64,000 bases of DNA from Aedes albopictus (Eukaryota > Arthropoda > Insecta > Diptera > Culicidae): contig NC_085138.1 in assembly GCF_035046485.1 (NCBI RefSeq), forward strand, positions 275,385,694 through 275,449,693, read 5' to 3'. The translations under genes were made by a program, and so were the position numbers. Below the pieces are notes generated by a model, which saw only the letters and a program-made list of their open reading frames with translations, did not search any database and was not told where the DNA came from. Positions 55,437-64,000 of the stretch are shown piece after piece; the stretch's first letter is position 1; each line of letters opens with the position of its first letter.

Positions 55437-55705
55437 AATATTTCGGTTCTACCCCATTTGGCATAATGTCATTTGGCATAACGCCGTTTGGCATAATGCC
55501 ATTTGGCATAACGCCATTTGACTTAATGCCATTTGGCATAGAAGCTATTTGGCATAATGCCATTTGGCATAATACGAAGAACAGCCTTCTTAGTAAGAAT
55601 TTACATGAGCCTCGTTATGCCAAATGGACGTTATGCCAAATAGCTTCTATGCCAAATGGCATTATGCAAAACGGCATTATGCCAAATGGGGTAGAGCCGA
55701 ATATT
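55437..55705. mobile_element. Palindromic element built of ATTTGGCATAAYGCC repeats
   Basis: The ends AATATTTCGGTTCTACCCC and GGGGTAGAGCCGAATATT are inverted. Between them, CATTTGGCATAATGC/CATTTGGCATAACGC alternates six to seven times at about 20-bp spacing, then the reverse complement (GCATTATGCCAAATGG) five times after a centre near 55580. The plus frame therefore reads as an FGIMPFGITP repeat, which is not a gene. This repeat type is frequent in mosquito DNA. Confidence 0.75.
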
Positions 55706-56122
55706 TATGCTGCGGCGCAGCTGAAAAAGTATCATAACAATTAGGTTAATCGGTTGAGAACAAAAATATAACTAAATTGATAAACTAACATTTTGAATTG
55801 AGCCCTATTGTTTGGACCGACCTTGAACATAGCAACAAGCTGGCAACCTGGTCAACTTTTTTTAAAATTAATTCGACCTTTTTTTATTCGACCTTTCATT
55901 CCATTCGGTCATAATAATCCTAATGCACGACATGGGTTAAACATTCAATCATCTAGATTTAAATATTTTCTCAACAACAACCCTATAACCTTTATCAACA
56001 TGTTGAACTTGATTGAGATTTCCCAAGCGGAAATTTCTTCAGAAATTTCCGGAGAAATGCGTAAAAAAGATTTCTGTTGAATATGCTTCCGAGAAACTCG
56101 TAATGACAATTGGGGGCAATAA
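55706..56122. other. Unassigned DNA
   Basis: AT-rich, no gene or element ends recognised. Short perfect inverted phrase TTTCTTCAGAAATTTCCGGAG lies around 56035-56056. Confidence 0.35.
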
Positions 56123-56393
56123 CCCAAGTCACCACGGCGTTGAAACCTTATTGCATGCATATATACGGTTTATTTAGAGCAATCATTACTATGCATGAAC
56201 ACTTAAGGTTGATGCAAAGTGGAAATGGCAATAATGCGACTGATTAAAGATTATACCAGTATAATCGTAATTTGATTCTATAATTGCCCATTTCCACTTT
56301 AAATCAAACTTAAGTTTGCATGTAAAGTATTGGTTGCTCTAAATACACCGTATATCAGCGTGCAATAAGGCTTCAGCAACGTGGTTACTTGGG
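56123..56393. mobile_element. MITE with CCCAAGTCACC ends
   Basis: CCCAAGTCACCACGGCGTTG at 56123 and its imperfect complement CAGCAACGTGGTTACTTGGG ending 56393; the arms extend through CCTTATTGCA and TTTAGAGCAA to over 60 bp, and an inner pair GTGGAAATGG/CCATTTCCAC forms the centre. The tips resemble the 34944 element (CCCAAGTAAC). No unambiguous duplication. Confidence 0.75.
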
Positions 56394-56911
56394 AAAAGAA
56401 GCTCTGTGCAAGATGTCTGATGGAATCCTAGGAGCAATTATTTACTCTTTCAAATTATGAAGTACTTGCTAGAGAAATCCGTAGAAAAATCTTCGATACG
56501 CTATTCCTGCACAAATATTTCGTGAAAATACTTCATAGAGGCGTTGGTTCCTTGTTTTTTTTTTCATTAATCTATGGAGGAATCAATAACAAAATTGCTA
56601 GAAAATAAGTGTCAAGTTGAGGTAGTGACGCAGCCGAATATGTTTTTCTTTGATAATAGTTCAATACCACAGTTTTGTTTTAAGTGATCGATTGTTGCGT
56701 TTATATTTTATAGATTAAATTGTCTAACTGTCTTATCCAGCAATATTTTGTGGGTAGGACAAGTGCTACCCACTATTCGTACCACTGGTTACACATAATA
56801 TAGAATACAGAATTTCAGATATAGGGTCTTCTTCTATTTGGGCAGATATACCTATTTTGGGCACTTGCCATTATAATTAAGTCAATTTCTAACCGATTGA
56901 TTTGAGTTTAT

Positions 56912-57196
56912 GTCTCTCTCTCTCTTCTTGGCGTAACGTCCTCACTGGGACAAAGCCTGCTCTTCTCAGCTTAGTGTTCTATGAGCACTTCCACAGTTAT
57001 TAACTGAGAGCTTCCTCTGCCAATGACCATTTTGCATGTGTATATCGTGTGGCAGGCACGAAGATACTCTATGCCCAAGGAAGTCAAGGAAATTTCCTTT
57101 ATGAAAAGATCCTGGACCGACCGGGAATCGAACCCGTCACCCTCAGCATGGTCATGCTGAATACCTATGCGTTTACCGCCTCGGCTATATGGGCCC
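56912..57196 (-). mobile_element. Feilai-type tRNA-derived SINE, minus strand
   Basis: Reverse complement of the copy at 38378 with high similarity over its full length: tail TCTCTCTTCTTGGCG at the left, B box as GGGAATCGAACCC (57121-57133) and A box as CCGCCTCGGCTA near the right end. The head ends at GGGCCC (57191-57196). The duplication is not clear (ATGT on both sides). Open frames through it are not genes. Confidence 0.85.
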
Positions 57197-57199
57197 ATG

Positions 57200-58045
57200 T
57201 ATGTATAGAGTTTGATACTGTACGTGCCTAAAAATTCAAATCAATCCGTTAGAAGTTGACTTAGTTATAGCTGCAAATGCCCAAAATAGGTACACCTGCA
57301 CAAATGGTAGAAGACCCTACCACATTTTGATTGATGGACGCTACCTATTCAACGTTATCGACGTAGGCAAATTGAAATCATAATCAAGACCAACGCTTGC
57401 CATACTCATATTTAGGTTACCTATCTCATTCCTATAAAAAAGATGATTGCGCAAATATATATCTGCCAATATGTTTCCGAATGTTTTCTTATTAATTTCC
57501 GCCTCCATCCCTTTCGCGCAGTCATTTTTAAGCCCCATGACATCTATAAAACAGCTCACATAGGAAGTTATGCTTCAGTTACATTCTATCACTTCCAAGA
57601 TGAACAATTTCCATTGAAACTCTTTTCAAGCATTGAACCACGACTAAAAAGATACTGGGAAGTCCACACTGATTAGATGTCTCAAATTAGTTCCCTTTTT
57701 GATTTCTTCCTATGGTTCCTATACAATGTTTGCCAACGACAATAATAAAGAAGACAAAATTTGATTTAATCAAAGTGCTATAAAAAGCCTATGCCTATGC
57801 CTGGTCTTCCGTTCTACACCGATAATGATAAAAATGCAGCATCTGTCCACCGTAGTCTTATCACCACGCGACTTTCAAAAGAGCGGTAGCAATTAGACGG
57901 AAACCTTATCAGATACTCCAGACGCAAGACTGTCGTAACAACTGCCCACCTGTTCGATAGCCAAAGTATGTATGCGAAATGTCCAGATGGTCACTTTCGC
58001 ATTATCGAACACCTGTTGTCTCCATCATTCGCGTAGTAATATTTG
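57200..58045. other. Upstream flank of the NPC2-like gene
   Basis: No separate gene seen. Several CTTATC/GATAAG phrases (57830, 57855, 57905) may be GATA-factor sites for the downstream gene. A 77-codon frame (57443-57676) is not credible. Confidence 0.35.
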
Positions 58046-58049
58046 GAAA

Positions 58050-58100
58050 TTGATAAGTGAAGCTTATCAAATTTCGCCAATGCTTGACCCTGGTATAAAA
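58050..58100 (+). promoter_or_regulatory. Core promoter with GATA palindrome and TATA box
   Basis: TTGATAAG at 58050-58057 and CTTATCAA at 58063-58070 form a palindromic pair of GATA-factor sites separated by 5 bp. TATAAAA follows at 58094-58100, and a start is expected about 30 bp on, near CCAACAGTT at 58123-58131. In mosquitoes GATA factors drive gut and fat-body genes; tissue use here is inference. Confidence 0.65.
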
Positions 58101-58191
58101 GCTAAGCCTCCAGGCATTGGGAAGCCAACAGTTGATCCTGCTTTAACACCTAGTGTACACCCCGACCCAGACTCTCCAAACTACCAACAAG

Positions 58192-58748
58192 ATGTTCAAG
58201 TACCTGCTTTTGGCTGCGCTCATCCCAGCAGTTATGCTGCAGAACGCCGACAACGTCGACCACGAATCATGGCCCCAGGTTTCCATCCGCCCATGCGCCG
58301 GAGTTCGCCCACCACCCCGTCAAGTGCGCATTGAGGATTGCGTTGAGCTGCCATGCCTGCTGCCCCGTGGACGTGACGCCAACATGGCTATGGATTTCAC
58401 CGCTGGTAAGAATCTATCAAAAAACGTGTTGCGCACAAGAGCGTTGTCCCTAACAGTTCATTTACATCTACAGTCCAGGATGCTTCCAACCTGAACACCG
58501 TTGTGACCGCTACTGCTCTGGGAATCACTGCCCCCTATGAGCTGCCAGCTGAGCGTGCCGCTGCTTGCAACTGGCTGGTGCAATCCCGTTGCCCAATCTC
58601 GGCCGGAGAGGATCTGACCTACCACCTGAGCATGCCCGTGACTGCTATCTACCCACTGGTCAGTGTGACCATCGAAATCGATGTCGTTGACCAGACCGGA
58701 CAGTCCCACGGATGCTTCGTCGTCGATACCCGTGTGGTTGCTAACTAA
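58192..58748 (+). CDS. Secreted ML-domain (NPC2-like) lipid-binding protein
   Basis: Two exons: 58192-58405 and 58474-58748, joined across a 68-nt phase-1 intron (donor GCTG|GTAAGA, acceptor CATCTACAG|TCC), giving 162 residues. The ATG at 58192 is chosen over an in-frame upstream ATG-like start because it begins a signal peptide (MFKYLLLAALIPAVMLQ). The mature part has six cysteines in the ML/NPC2 pattern: RPCAG, EDCVELPC, AACNWL, SRCPIS and SHGCFVV, enough for three disulfides, and the terminal strand pair YPLVSVTIEIDVVD. NPC2 proteins bind sterols or other lipids in a beta-sandwich; insect genomes carry expanded families used in sterol traffic, chemosensation and immunity. Typical size for the family. 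Which paralogue this is cannot be told here. Confidence 0.92.
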
Positions 58749-58864
58749 GGTGTGCTTCGGTCAGTTTTAATTGAGTCTCGTAGAATAGTGTCGTGTTATT
58801 CTACAAGCTGTCACAATTAATTTATTATAACGAAATATAGGGGAGTTGATCAGCTGTGTCAAAC

Positions 58865-58870
58865 AATAAA
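58865..58870 (+). terminator. Polyadenylation signal of the NPC2-like gene
   Basis: AATAAA about 117 bp after the stop codon, in an AT-rich 3' flank; the likely end of the transcript lies 15-30 bp further. Confidence 0.6.
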
Positions 58871-59122
58871 CAACTTGTTTTATATGATGCTCCTTTTCCT
58901 GAACGTTAACACGAATTAAAACGAACAACTAAAATGATTCAATTCACTAGTCAATAGTGAAAGTGATATTAGCAACGTAACAAGAATGTAGTATATTGTA
59001 AAATAAATAAGTGATTTTTGAAAACTGTAGTACTTATCCAATAATTGGCTGCATGCGTATGCTCTAAGCAGACAGTGTAATAGTGGTGTCCTGAAACCGA
59101 TATTGCACCACAGATAGTTGGT

Positions 59123-60688
59123 CGGCGTTAAGTCAGAGGGGACCAAGTAACAAAATTGGCGAAAATAAGATTTTTAAGACATTTGATTAAGAATTACTTT
59201 AGCTATTTGGAACATTCACCCGATTTTCTTAATGTTACAATTAACGAGAGTTATAGCACAATTTTCTTTTGATTGTGCAGTCAGAGTGGACCAAATGCTT
59301 GATGTTAAGAGAATAGAGAAAATAAGTATTGGTTAAAATCCAGTTATCAACATAGTTTATTATCAAAATATAATACGTTTCCAAATCGTATGACTTCCTA
59401 ACGCATTTTCAGATTCAGATTAATCAAGAAAGCACGTGAAAACCCATTTTATTATGGTCAATATCGTATTTTACAGATCATCATGTTGAAGCAAATTGTG
59501 GCAATTCTCGTGCAGACAGAGTGGACCAAAAAAAAAATAGTTGGAATTACCTTATTCTTCGTAATCCTTTCCAAATCAAAAATAAATTGAATAAATTATT
59601 ATGAAATTATTATGAAATTATTATGAACTGGGTAACTATAATATTCCAAAAACGTACCGAACTATGAAAATACGTTCAAAAGTTGTTAGCTATTAAGTGT
59701 TCAAGTTAATAATTCTTAAATAGCTCATAGATTGACTACCCTTTCCTGTGATATTTAACTGTTGTACTTGGTCCACTCTGACTCAACATAAAAATTGAAC
59801 ATGGTAATCAACAGTGTAATAACAGAAATATCAAATTTCAAACTTCCTGCTCACATTATACATCCATCCTATTAACTGTTGTCCAACTTGAGCATTATTT
59901 TTTCATCAAATATGTACAAACTTGAATGTGAACTGTAGTTGGTTGTACCCGAGCAGAAAAGAATAGCAACAAAATAACATATCGAGGTATTTATCTTAAA
60001 TAACATTATACCTCGATATGCCCTTCATTAGGTGTACATAAGAGGCAAAATAACAAAAATGAATACCATAACTTTGAATAAATAACACCTGGAAAATAAC
60101 AAGTCTTGTTATTTCAATAATGAATGCATACCATAAATTTCAAGTGCTCTATTTGTTATCCAGAAGGTATGAAATAACAAAGTAATAACATGTCTTGCTA
60201 TTAAATTGAACAATTTTCGAAAGCTCCATGATGTAATAACAAATCTTGTTATTCAGTTATTTTCCCAGCTAAATCAACAATACCACATCAATACCTAACT
60301 TTGCTCAAATACCTCCATTTGTTATTGTGGTGTTCTCATAACATTGCGTAGAATAATATAGCAATACCAACTTGAGGTATTAGAGCACAGGTTGCTCTTT
60401 GCACGGTATTTGTAAGGTATGCCCCTCTGCTCGGGTAGATTTTCCAAAAATCGTTCAGCCAGAGTGAACTAAGTACAATCAATTACTAAGCAAATTATCG
60501 GTTTAAGCTTTTTTTTTACGTTTTTTCGTGATCAATACAGAGCGATGCTTTGATGAATAGTTATTAAGATTTATGGCAAAATGTCAAGAACATTTGTTGA
60601 AAAACTCAAAACTTATAGAGTTGCAAACTTTAAAGTGGTTTTCTAGAAAATAGGTAAAAGACACATGGTCCTCTCTGACTTAACGCCG
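59123..60688. mobile_element. Non-autonomous element with CGGCGTTAAGTCAGAG ends
   Basis: CGGCGTTAAGTCAGAGGGGA at 59123 and CCTCTCTGACTTAACGCCG ending 60688 are inverted ends. The motif CAGAGTGGACCAA or its complement recurs inside (59281, 59516, 59765 in reverse, weaker at 60463), spaced about 235-250 bp, as if multiple transposase sites were present. Length 1566 bp including a nested MITE (59948-60435). No duplication could be fixed, and there is no ORF of note. Confidence 0.75.
59948..60435. mobile_element. Nested TA-flanked MITE with CCCGAGCAGA ends
   Basis: CCCGAGCAGAAAAG at 59948 and CTCTGCTCGGG ending 60435, with TA on each side (59946-59947, 60436-60437). AATAACAAGTCTTGTTATT-like small palindromes are repeated in its interior (near 60096, 60185, 60235). 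It lies inside the 59123-60688 element. Confidence 0.85.
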
Positions 60689-60876
60689 ATCAGTCATCTA
60701 TGAAGTTTTCTTCTTCTTTCTTGCATGGTGTTCTAACTGGGACATTCAGCCTAATGTTCTATGACCATTGGAACACATAACAAGCAAAACACTCTTAGCC
60801 AAATGACGATTTTTGCTTATCACCCCCAACCGAAACAAAGTGCACCAGAGCGTTTGACAAATGGTGATTAAAAGTA

Positions 60877-61743
60877 CACACCTAGAAAAAATCATGTAAT
60901 TTTAAGTGTCCTGAACCTGACATATACGAGCATCTTCAAAAACACAAATTTAGAGGTTAAAACATGTAAATTTACGTCTTTCAAGACACCCCAAAATAAA
61001 ACGTATTTTTTCTTAGCGTCTAGCAATCGCTAAAACTGATTTGACTGATAAAACATAGAGAAGTAAAATATTGCCATGCATGGATTCGAACACCGGATCT
61101 GCTGATCGTGAGCCACAACTCTTACCTCTCGGCTATTTCACAGGTGGCTGATGAACATGATACTGATTCTACGTTTCTGGTGTAACGTATTTGTTGACAT
61201 CTAAGGCACCCTACAGACCACTCAAACGGTTTGACCAACATTTACTCCGCCCCCAGGTTGGTGGTTGAGTTGGTGCTGTGTTTGACCGTGTGTGATGCTG
61301 TTTGACGAACCGATTTGGCAGTTCGTCAAACCGATTTGACGGTTGACGGTTTGGTCGGCAAAAATCAAACCAGTTTGATTTTACTCAAACCAACGGTGGG
61401 CGGAGCCAATGTTTGACGAACCGATCGTACCGTGTGTAGTGTTGTTGCACAAACACAGTGCGATTTCAAATGAGGGATGATGTTGGTGCAACCAAAGTGA
61501 CATGTTGGTGCAACACGATTTGGCAGTTCGTCATACGGTTGCAGAAACATTCGCTGGTTCGACCAACCAGGGGGCGGTGGCAATGTTGGTCAAACGGTTT
61601 GAGTAGTGTGTAGGGTGCCTAACGCAACCAACCAACACTTACATGATGCGCGTAAAAATAAGTCAAATTTGTGATTCAGTCATGAAAACGTTTACGTATT
61701 TTGATGATTCCGTTTCGTGCAAATTTCAGAATTTCTAAGTGTG
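60877..61743. mobile_element. TA-flanked MITE with tRNA-like block, copy B
   Basis: CACACCTAGAAAAAATCATG at 60877 and AATTTCTAAGTGTG ending 61743, with TA on both sides. About 95 percent like copy A (44529-44982) outside the nested insertion at 61205-61619, and it contains the same minus-strand A and B boxes (61136-61126 and 61094-61082). Without the insertion it is about 449 bp. Confidence 0.85.
61205..61619. mobile_element. MITE nested in copy B, 3-bp TAA duplication
   Basis: GGCACCCTACAGACCACTC at 61205 and its near complement GTGTAGGGTGCC ending 61619, flanked by TAA (61202-61204 and 61620-61622). Copy A carries the empty site CATCTAACGCAACC at 44858-44871, which proves the insertion. 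A 3-bp TAA/TTA target fits PIF/Harbinger. CAAACNGTTTGACNAAC phrases repeat in both orientations inside. Confidence 0.9.
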
Positions 61744-61889
61744 TAGAGGTTATGTCGTAAAAATTTGGAAGTTTGAAAAGAAAATACTCCATCGACGACT
61801 CAATCACTCAACGATTGACGACTCAACTCCTCAAATGCGAAATGGGACTCCACAAAACATAATCTCTCTTCGGGAGGCCAATCGTTTGT

Positions 61890-62161
61890 GTATATTAAAT
61901 ATTAAATATAAATAAAAATGGAATGGTGTTTGTATGTCACGAATAGGCTCGAGAACTGGTCAACAGATCGACATGATTCTTTCACTGTTGCATTTCGCCA
62001 GGGCTCCGACGTATTCGTACGAAAAAATAATTAGGAAAAGTGACCGGGAAGGCAAGAAAAACGGGAAAATCAGAAATTCCATTTTGAGGAGCATTTCTTC
62101 ATGGAACCGGATGTCAAAAAACAGAGTAGGCAGGCAGTACGACGTTTGCCGGGACTGCTAG
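61890..62161 (+). mobile_element. Helitron-like element, first of two abutting copies
   Basis: It ends GTTTGCCGGGACTGCTAG at 62161, the Helitron CTAG terminus, directly followed by the TC start of the next copy. The left side (AAATAAAAATGGAATGGTGT, about 61910) resembles the usual AAAAATGGAATG start but lacks a clear TC, so the 5' end is approximate. The phrase ATCGTTTGTGTATATTAAAT occurs at 61881 and again at 62486, bracketing both copies. Confidence 0.55.
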
Positions 62162-62468
62162 TCTATCTATATATATATATAAAAATGAGTTTGAAGTTCC
62201 TTTGAGGCAACAAAACTCAAGAACGGATGAACCGATCAGCATGCCTCTTGCACGATTCGGTTTGTATTCGTGGTGGCTGTGTTTATATGTACAAAAAGTT
62301 TCGAAAATCGACTGGAAAAGTAAGCAAATTGATAAAGTACTGGTTTTTCGTGACCGGGGAAGAAAATTAACACCATCCAAATTAAGTCAATCTAGAGTGC
62401 CATGCTGCAACGATCTTAACAATTGACAAATCACAACTGGGCAAGACAAAGTTTGCCGGGACAGCTAG
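62162..62468 (+). mobile_element. Helitron-like element, second copy (307 bp)
   Basis: It starts TCTATCTATATATATATA and ends AGTTTGCCGGGACAGCTAG followed by TA. It has the conserved AAAAATGAGTTTGAAGTTCC start, AACGGATGAACCGATCAGCA and a GGCAAGACAAAGTTTGCC near-palindrome (62442-62457) that can form the 3' hairpin. The same length as the minus-strand copy at 51861-52167. No Rep/helicase coding, so non-autonomous. Confidence 0.7.
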
Positions 62469-62469
62469 T

Positions 62470-62811
62470 ATTAAATAAATCTTAAATCGTTTGTGTATAT
62501 TAAATAAATTTACTTTTTTTATCTCTTTATTTGGGGGTTTTCTGCCGTAGGCAGGTTCATCCCGGAATCATACTTTTGCTATTGATTGAGATAAGACATT
62601 ATGATTTCTACTCAAAATTTCGGATTTTGAAATGATAAATATGTATATGGGCAGCTATTTGTATTATACCCTAGCGCACAGCTAACTGTCAGATATGCAA
62701 AATCACGAAGAGCTAAACGTGTTCGAGAAGTTTAAAGTAGCGCCACCTACTGTCCGAGTGGCTGGTCAGACTGTCAATTTTTTGTAGGTCCATAGCCTAC
62801 CAAACAACTTT
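62470..62811. other. Unassigned DNA
   Basis: AT-rich with no gene or element ends, apart from the repeated ATCGTTTGTGTATATTAAAT phrase at 62486. Confidence 0.4.
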
Positions 62812-62962
62812 GGGCTTGTCCATAAACTACGTAGACTCTAAAACGGGGGGGGAAGGGTCTATGCTCCATACAAATTTCGAAAAAAATGTATGGAAAAATT
62901 CTACGAGGGGGGAGGGGGAGTCTGAGTTGGCCTAAAAAAAGTCTACGCTTATGGACAGCTCC
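62812..62962. mobile_element. GTCTACGT-family MITE, second clear copy
   Basis: GGGCTTGTCCATAAACTACG at 62812 and the complement GTCTACGCTTATGGACAGCTCC ending 62962. The interior holds GTATGGAAAAATTCTACGAGG and G runs as in the copy at 39506. No clear duplication. Confidence 0.65.
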
Positions 62963-62969
62963 TTTGCCG

Positions 62970-63870
62970 AAATAAATTAAAATGTGCATAAATTAAGCAA
63001 GGCGTAAGAAGAGGCAATTTTGTGCATAAATTAAGTCAGAGCTGTATAAACCCCGTAACGTGGGTAGATCACCTTAGAATGGTGCGTTGCGGTGTAAGAT
63101 CTACCAAATCAAATTTTGATCTTGATATTTACTGTATTTTTTAATATTCCAAGATCAAAGTTTGATGCTCTTTTCCTTGTGTTTTGTAGTATTTGTGTTT
63201 CAATGTTCTGCTAATTAACATTTTATTTCAGTAGGATTCAGGTAAATGTATCGTACGATATAAATAATATTTTTAAAATATGTAACTGTGGCGAGCGTAT
63301 CACTAATATGTAGCTTATTTGACGTTTGATGTTAATATTATTTTATATTTCAGATTATCAACCGAAGAATCTAGTAATTCAACCAAATGCCAACACGATG
63401 ACGAGGAAACTAGGATGAATTGGGCAGACAACTGATTCGAAGCAGTCTAACAATGGTGTGCCTGAACGTTAACCAAGCGTATCCTTTGGAGTTTACCTTT
63501 CCACTAACAACACCCAAATTCCCGTGACACCTAGGCCTGAGAGATCGTAGAGTTGTCTACATTTTTCATAGGTGTCCAAAACTAACCATCCTTTCCCATT
63601 CCTCAGCAGTCGCAAGGACGTGGCCAGGACAGTGCTCGACCATTGATGGATTGCGTCAGTCTTGTCTAAGAGTCAGAGATTAGTCCCAAATCTTTGTGCT
63701 TTGGTTCGGACGGGAAGGAGGCAACCCTCATAACAGCGGTCTAGGACTGTACCACCTACGAATTTGTGCGACTCGCTTAATGCTAATGCTAATGCTAATG
63801 CTAAATTAAGTCAGAGCTGTATAATGAGGAAACTTAGTTCACGAGAACAGGTCTTGCTCCTGTGAGTTTG
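62970..63870. other. Unassigned DNA with a hexamer run
   Basis: No gene seen. AATTAAGTCAGAGCTGTATAA occurs near 63022 and again near 63804 in direct orientation, about 780 bp apart, and could mark the two ends of an insertion. A (TAATGC)n run is at 63778-63805. Confidence 0.35.
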
Positions 63871-63879
63871 AATTGAGAT

Positions 63880-64000
63880 CGAGGGCGTGTCCAGGAAAAT
63901 CCTAGAGAGTCCAAAAGAAGACGGTTCCGAGGGGTTTCAAGGGCGTTCAGGGAGTTTCCGGAGCCTTTAAAGGCGTTCCAACAGAGACCTCCTGAAGCGC
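63880..64000. repeat. Degenerate GGGTTTCAAGGGCGTT-type repeat, runs off the window
   Basis: The same low-complexity style as 48200-48700 (AGGGCGTTCAGGGAGTTTCC; GGCGTTCCAACAG). It continues past the end of the window. Confidence 0.5.

Noticed and set aside
55397..55744. 115-codon repeat protein (FGIMPFGITP)
   Set aside because: The frame is a by-product of a palindromic tandem-repeat element.
57049..57231. 60-codon frame over the second Feilai
   Set aside because: Open only because it crosses the SINE; the same frame appears at the other Feilai copy (38287-38526).
1..64000. CRISPR arrays, rRNA genes, bacterial operons
   Set aside because: None present; introns, SINEs and transposon types show an insect nuclear genome.

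Overview
The window reads as heterochromatin-like, transposon-rich DNA of a culicine mosquito, most probably Aedes (Ae. aegypti is the best guess). Two full-length tRNA-derived SINEs of the Feilai type, R1-clade and RTE-like non-LTR retrotransposons, a Ty3/Gypsy element, hAT and Helitron relics and many TA-flanked MITEs account for more than half of it. Only one convincing host gene is present: a two-exon secreted ML/NPC2-like lipid-binding protein at 58192-58748 with a TATA box and a GATA palindrome upstream. A possible isolated host exon lies at 16159-16280.

Layout. 1-3.0 kb: no recognisable feature. 3.0-4.6 kb: 5'-truncated R1-clade copy (minus), next to a degenerate ~140-bp tandem repeat (4.6-5.4 kb). 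6.7-7.6 kb: a ~0.94-kb near-perfect inverted repeat. 9.15-12.84 kb: a decayed RTE-like copy (minus) split by a repeat-rich insertion and a tiny A-tailed insertion. 12.84-15.08 kb: a long-TIR element holding another TA-flanked element and a palindrome. 17.3-22.4 kb: an old R1-clade copy split by three hAT insertions, two of them nested. 22.4-37.8 kb: a younger R1-clade copy in the same orientation, split by a satellite-bearing insert, a palindromic MITE, a complete Ty3/Gypsy retrotransposon (25929-32981) and a 2.1-kb TA-flanked DNA element. 38-43 kb: a foldback element with a Feilai inside, and MITEs. 43.3-48.2 kb: a second RTE-like copy (plus), split by a hAT element that itself contains a MITE, and by another MITE. 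48-57 kb: degenerate repeats, R1, Helitron and MITE relics and the second Feilai. 58-59 kb: the NPC2-like gene. 59-64 kb: nested MITEs and two abutting Helitron-like elements.

The standout is the Ty3/Gypsy element. Its two 259-bp LTRs look identical, it is flanked by a 5-bp duplication (GAAAC) and it sits inside R1 ORF2, so it is recent. Its gag-pol is nevertheless divided by two spliceosomal introns with canonical borders. The first separates Gag from protease: the unspliced RNA meets a stop codon 3 nt past the donor, while splicing fuses Gag to Pol in frame. The second (63 nt) interrupts the integrase catalytic core; only after its removal is the D-x56-D-x35-E spacing canonical. A strong splice donor also lies inside the LTR, upstream of the presumed primer-binding site, and pairs plausibly with an acceptor just before the gag start. 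That leader intron would hold the primer-binding site and four hairpin repeats. Splicing would then separate translated mRNA from the intact genomic RNA needed for transposition. All of this is inferred from sequence.

Many insertions can be dated relative to one another, because their empty sites are either present elsewhere in the window or can be rebuilt from the target-site duplications.
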